Assembly: GCA_005883885.1 (NCBI GenBank)
Contig: VAYF01000008.1
Span: forward strand, 1 to 5,987
Direction of reading: 5' to 3'
Length of the DNA: 5,987 bases
DNA from: Actinomycetota bacterium
GTDB lineage: Bacteria; Actinomycetota; UBA4738; HRBIN12
Notes under the pieces: model-generated
Databases searched by the model: none
What the model saw: the letters and a program-made list of their open reading frames with translations, nothing else
Told to the model about the DNA's origin: nothing
Program-made: the position numbers and the translations under genes
Shown here: piece after piece, positions 5,517 to 5,987 of the stretch
How positions within the stretch are numbered: the first letter of the stretch is position 1
How the letters are laid out: every line of letters begins with the position of its first letter

Positions 5517-5987
5517 GGAAGGGCGTCGGCGCGGGCCTGCAGCGTCGCGATGTCGACCGGGCCCACGAGGAGCCAGGTCGTCCCGTCACGCTCCACCGCG
5601 ATCGCCGACTCGAGCGGCCCGCTGTAGGGGAGCAGGCTCGTGACCTCCGGCGGGAGCGGCCGCCTCAGCGGAACCGCGACCGACGTGTCGAGGCACGACC
5701 CGGCCGTGACCGATCGTTGCTCGCCCGAGGGGATGTCCTTCCGATGGGCGGCGGATGCGACGGCGGCGGAGACCTCGTCCGTGACGTCGCGCACGGTCGC
5801 GTCGGCCGGCGGCGTGAACGCGAACATCGAGGGGTCGATCGCGCCGAAGGAGACCGCTGTGAAGCCGGCCTCGATGGCCGGGCCCGCTCCACCGCGGGGG
5901 GTGATCGAGACGTCGAGCGGCAGGCGCGTCTGGGCATCGATCGCGATCGTCACGTCGCCGACCAACGTCGTGTGCGACGAGGGAGTG
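5513..5987 (-). CDS. LolA/RseB-like extracytoplasmic protein, C-terminal part (5' truncated by window edge)
   Basis: The frame is open to the right edge, so the N-terminus, where a signal peptide or lipobox would be, is missing; 157 residues are visible. A TTG at 5965 is inside the fold and not a likely start. The segment VGDVTIAIDAQTRLPLDVSI, followed by AVSFGAIDPSMFAFTPPADA, is the pattern of beta strands seen in LolA/RseB-like lipoproteins of high-GC Gram-positives (an 'x-x-D-x-x-T-x-LP' strand turn, then 'f-x-F-x-P-P'). The end, with DGTTWLLVGPVDIATL, resembles the last strand and helix of such proteins. There is one Cys, in GSCLD. Its stop overlaps the ATPase GTG by 4 bp, so it belongs to the transporter operon. 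It may bind a lipid or lipoprotein substrate outside the membrane, or sense envelope state; this is inference. The family call rests on pattern memory and is moderate. Confidence 0.6.
   Translation of the reverse strand, partial: TPSSHTTLVGDVTIAIDAQTRLPLDVSITPRGGAGPAIEAGFTAVSFGAIDPSMFAFTPPADATVRDVTDEVSAAVASAAHRKDIPSGEQRSVTAGSCLDTSVAVPLRRPLPPEVTSLLPYSGPLESAIAVERDGTTWLLVGPVDIATLQARADALP

Noticed and set aside
4311..5627. Open frame of 438 codons on the plus strand opposite the ABC-2 permease and ATPase genes
   Set aside because: It lies antisense to a gene with all ABC motifs intact and its product is low-complexity Arg/Ala/Asp-rich with no family resemblance.

Overview
The window is a gene-dense, visibly GC-rich stretch of bacterial chromosome. 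GTG starts, 4-bp start/stop overlaps, strong GC bias at third codon positions and the protein families all suggest an actinobacterium or a similar high-GC lineage such as Chloroflexota. The lineage is inferred from family resemblance and cannot be fixed from 6 kb. There are eight protein-coding genes, two of them cut by the window edges. I see no RNA genes, mobile elements or CRISPR.

Region 1 (1-1375, + strand). The C-terminal part of a class III nucleotide cyclase is followed after 3 bp by a complete alpha/beta hydrolase gene. The two look co-transcribed.

Region 2 (1376-3763, + strand). A 95-bp AT-rich intergenic stretch carries a good sigma-70-type promoter. An 18-bp near-perfect palindrome overlaps its predicted transcription start. 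It drives a three-gene operon with ATGA overlaps at both junctions: a short YtrA-type GntR repressor, an ABC ATPase and a six-TM ABC permease. This is an autoregulated export or stress-response ABC cassette like those near ytr-type loci in Gram-positive bacteria. The substrate cannot be read from the sequence.

Region 3 (3782-5987, - strand). A second ABC cassette converges on the first. In transcription order it has a LolA/RseB-like secreted or lipoprotein domain protein (5' end outside the window), a BcrA/CcmA-type ATPase and a six-TM ABC-2 permease. The genes overlap by 4 and 14 bp, which suggests translational coupling and one multiprotein complex.

The two ABC cassettes end 18 bp apart with no recognisable terminator between them. 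The most informative non-coding signal is the promoter/operator at 1409-1460. I see no clear evidence of an undescribed system: the families are all familiar, and the points worth checking are regulatory or residue-level.
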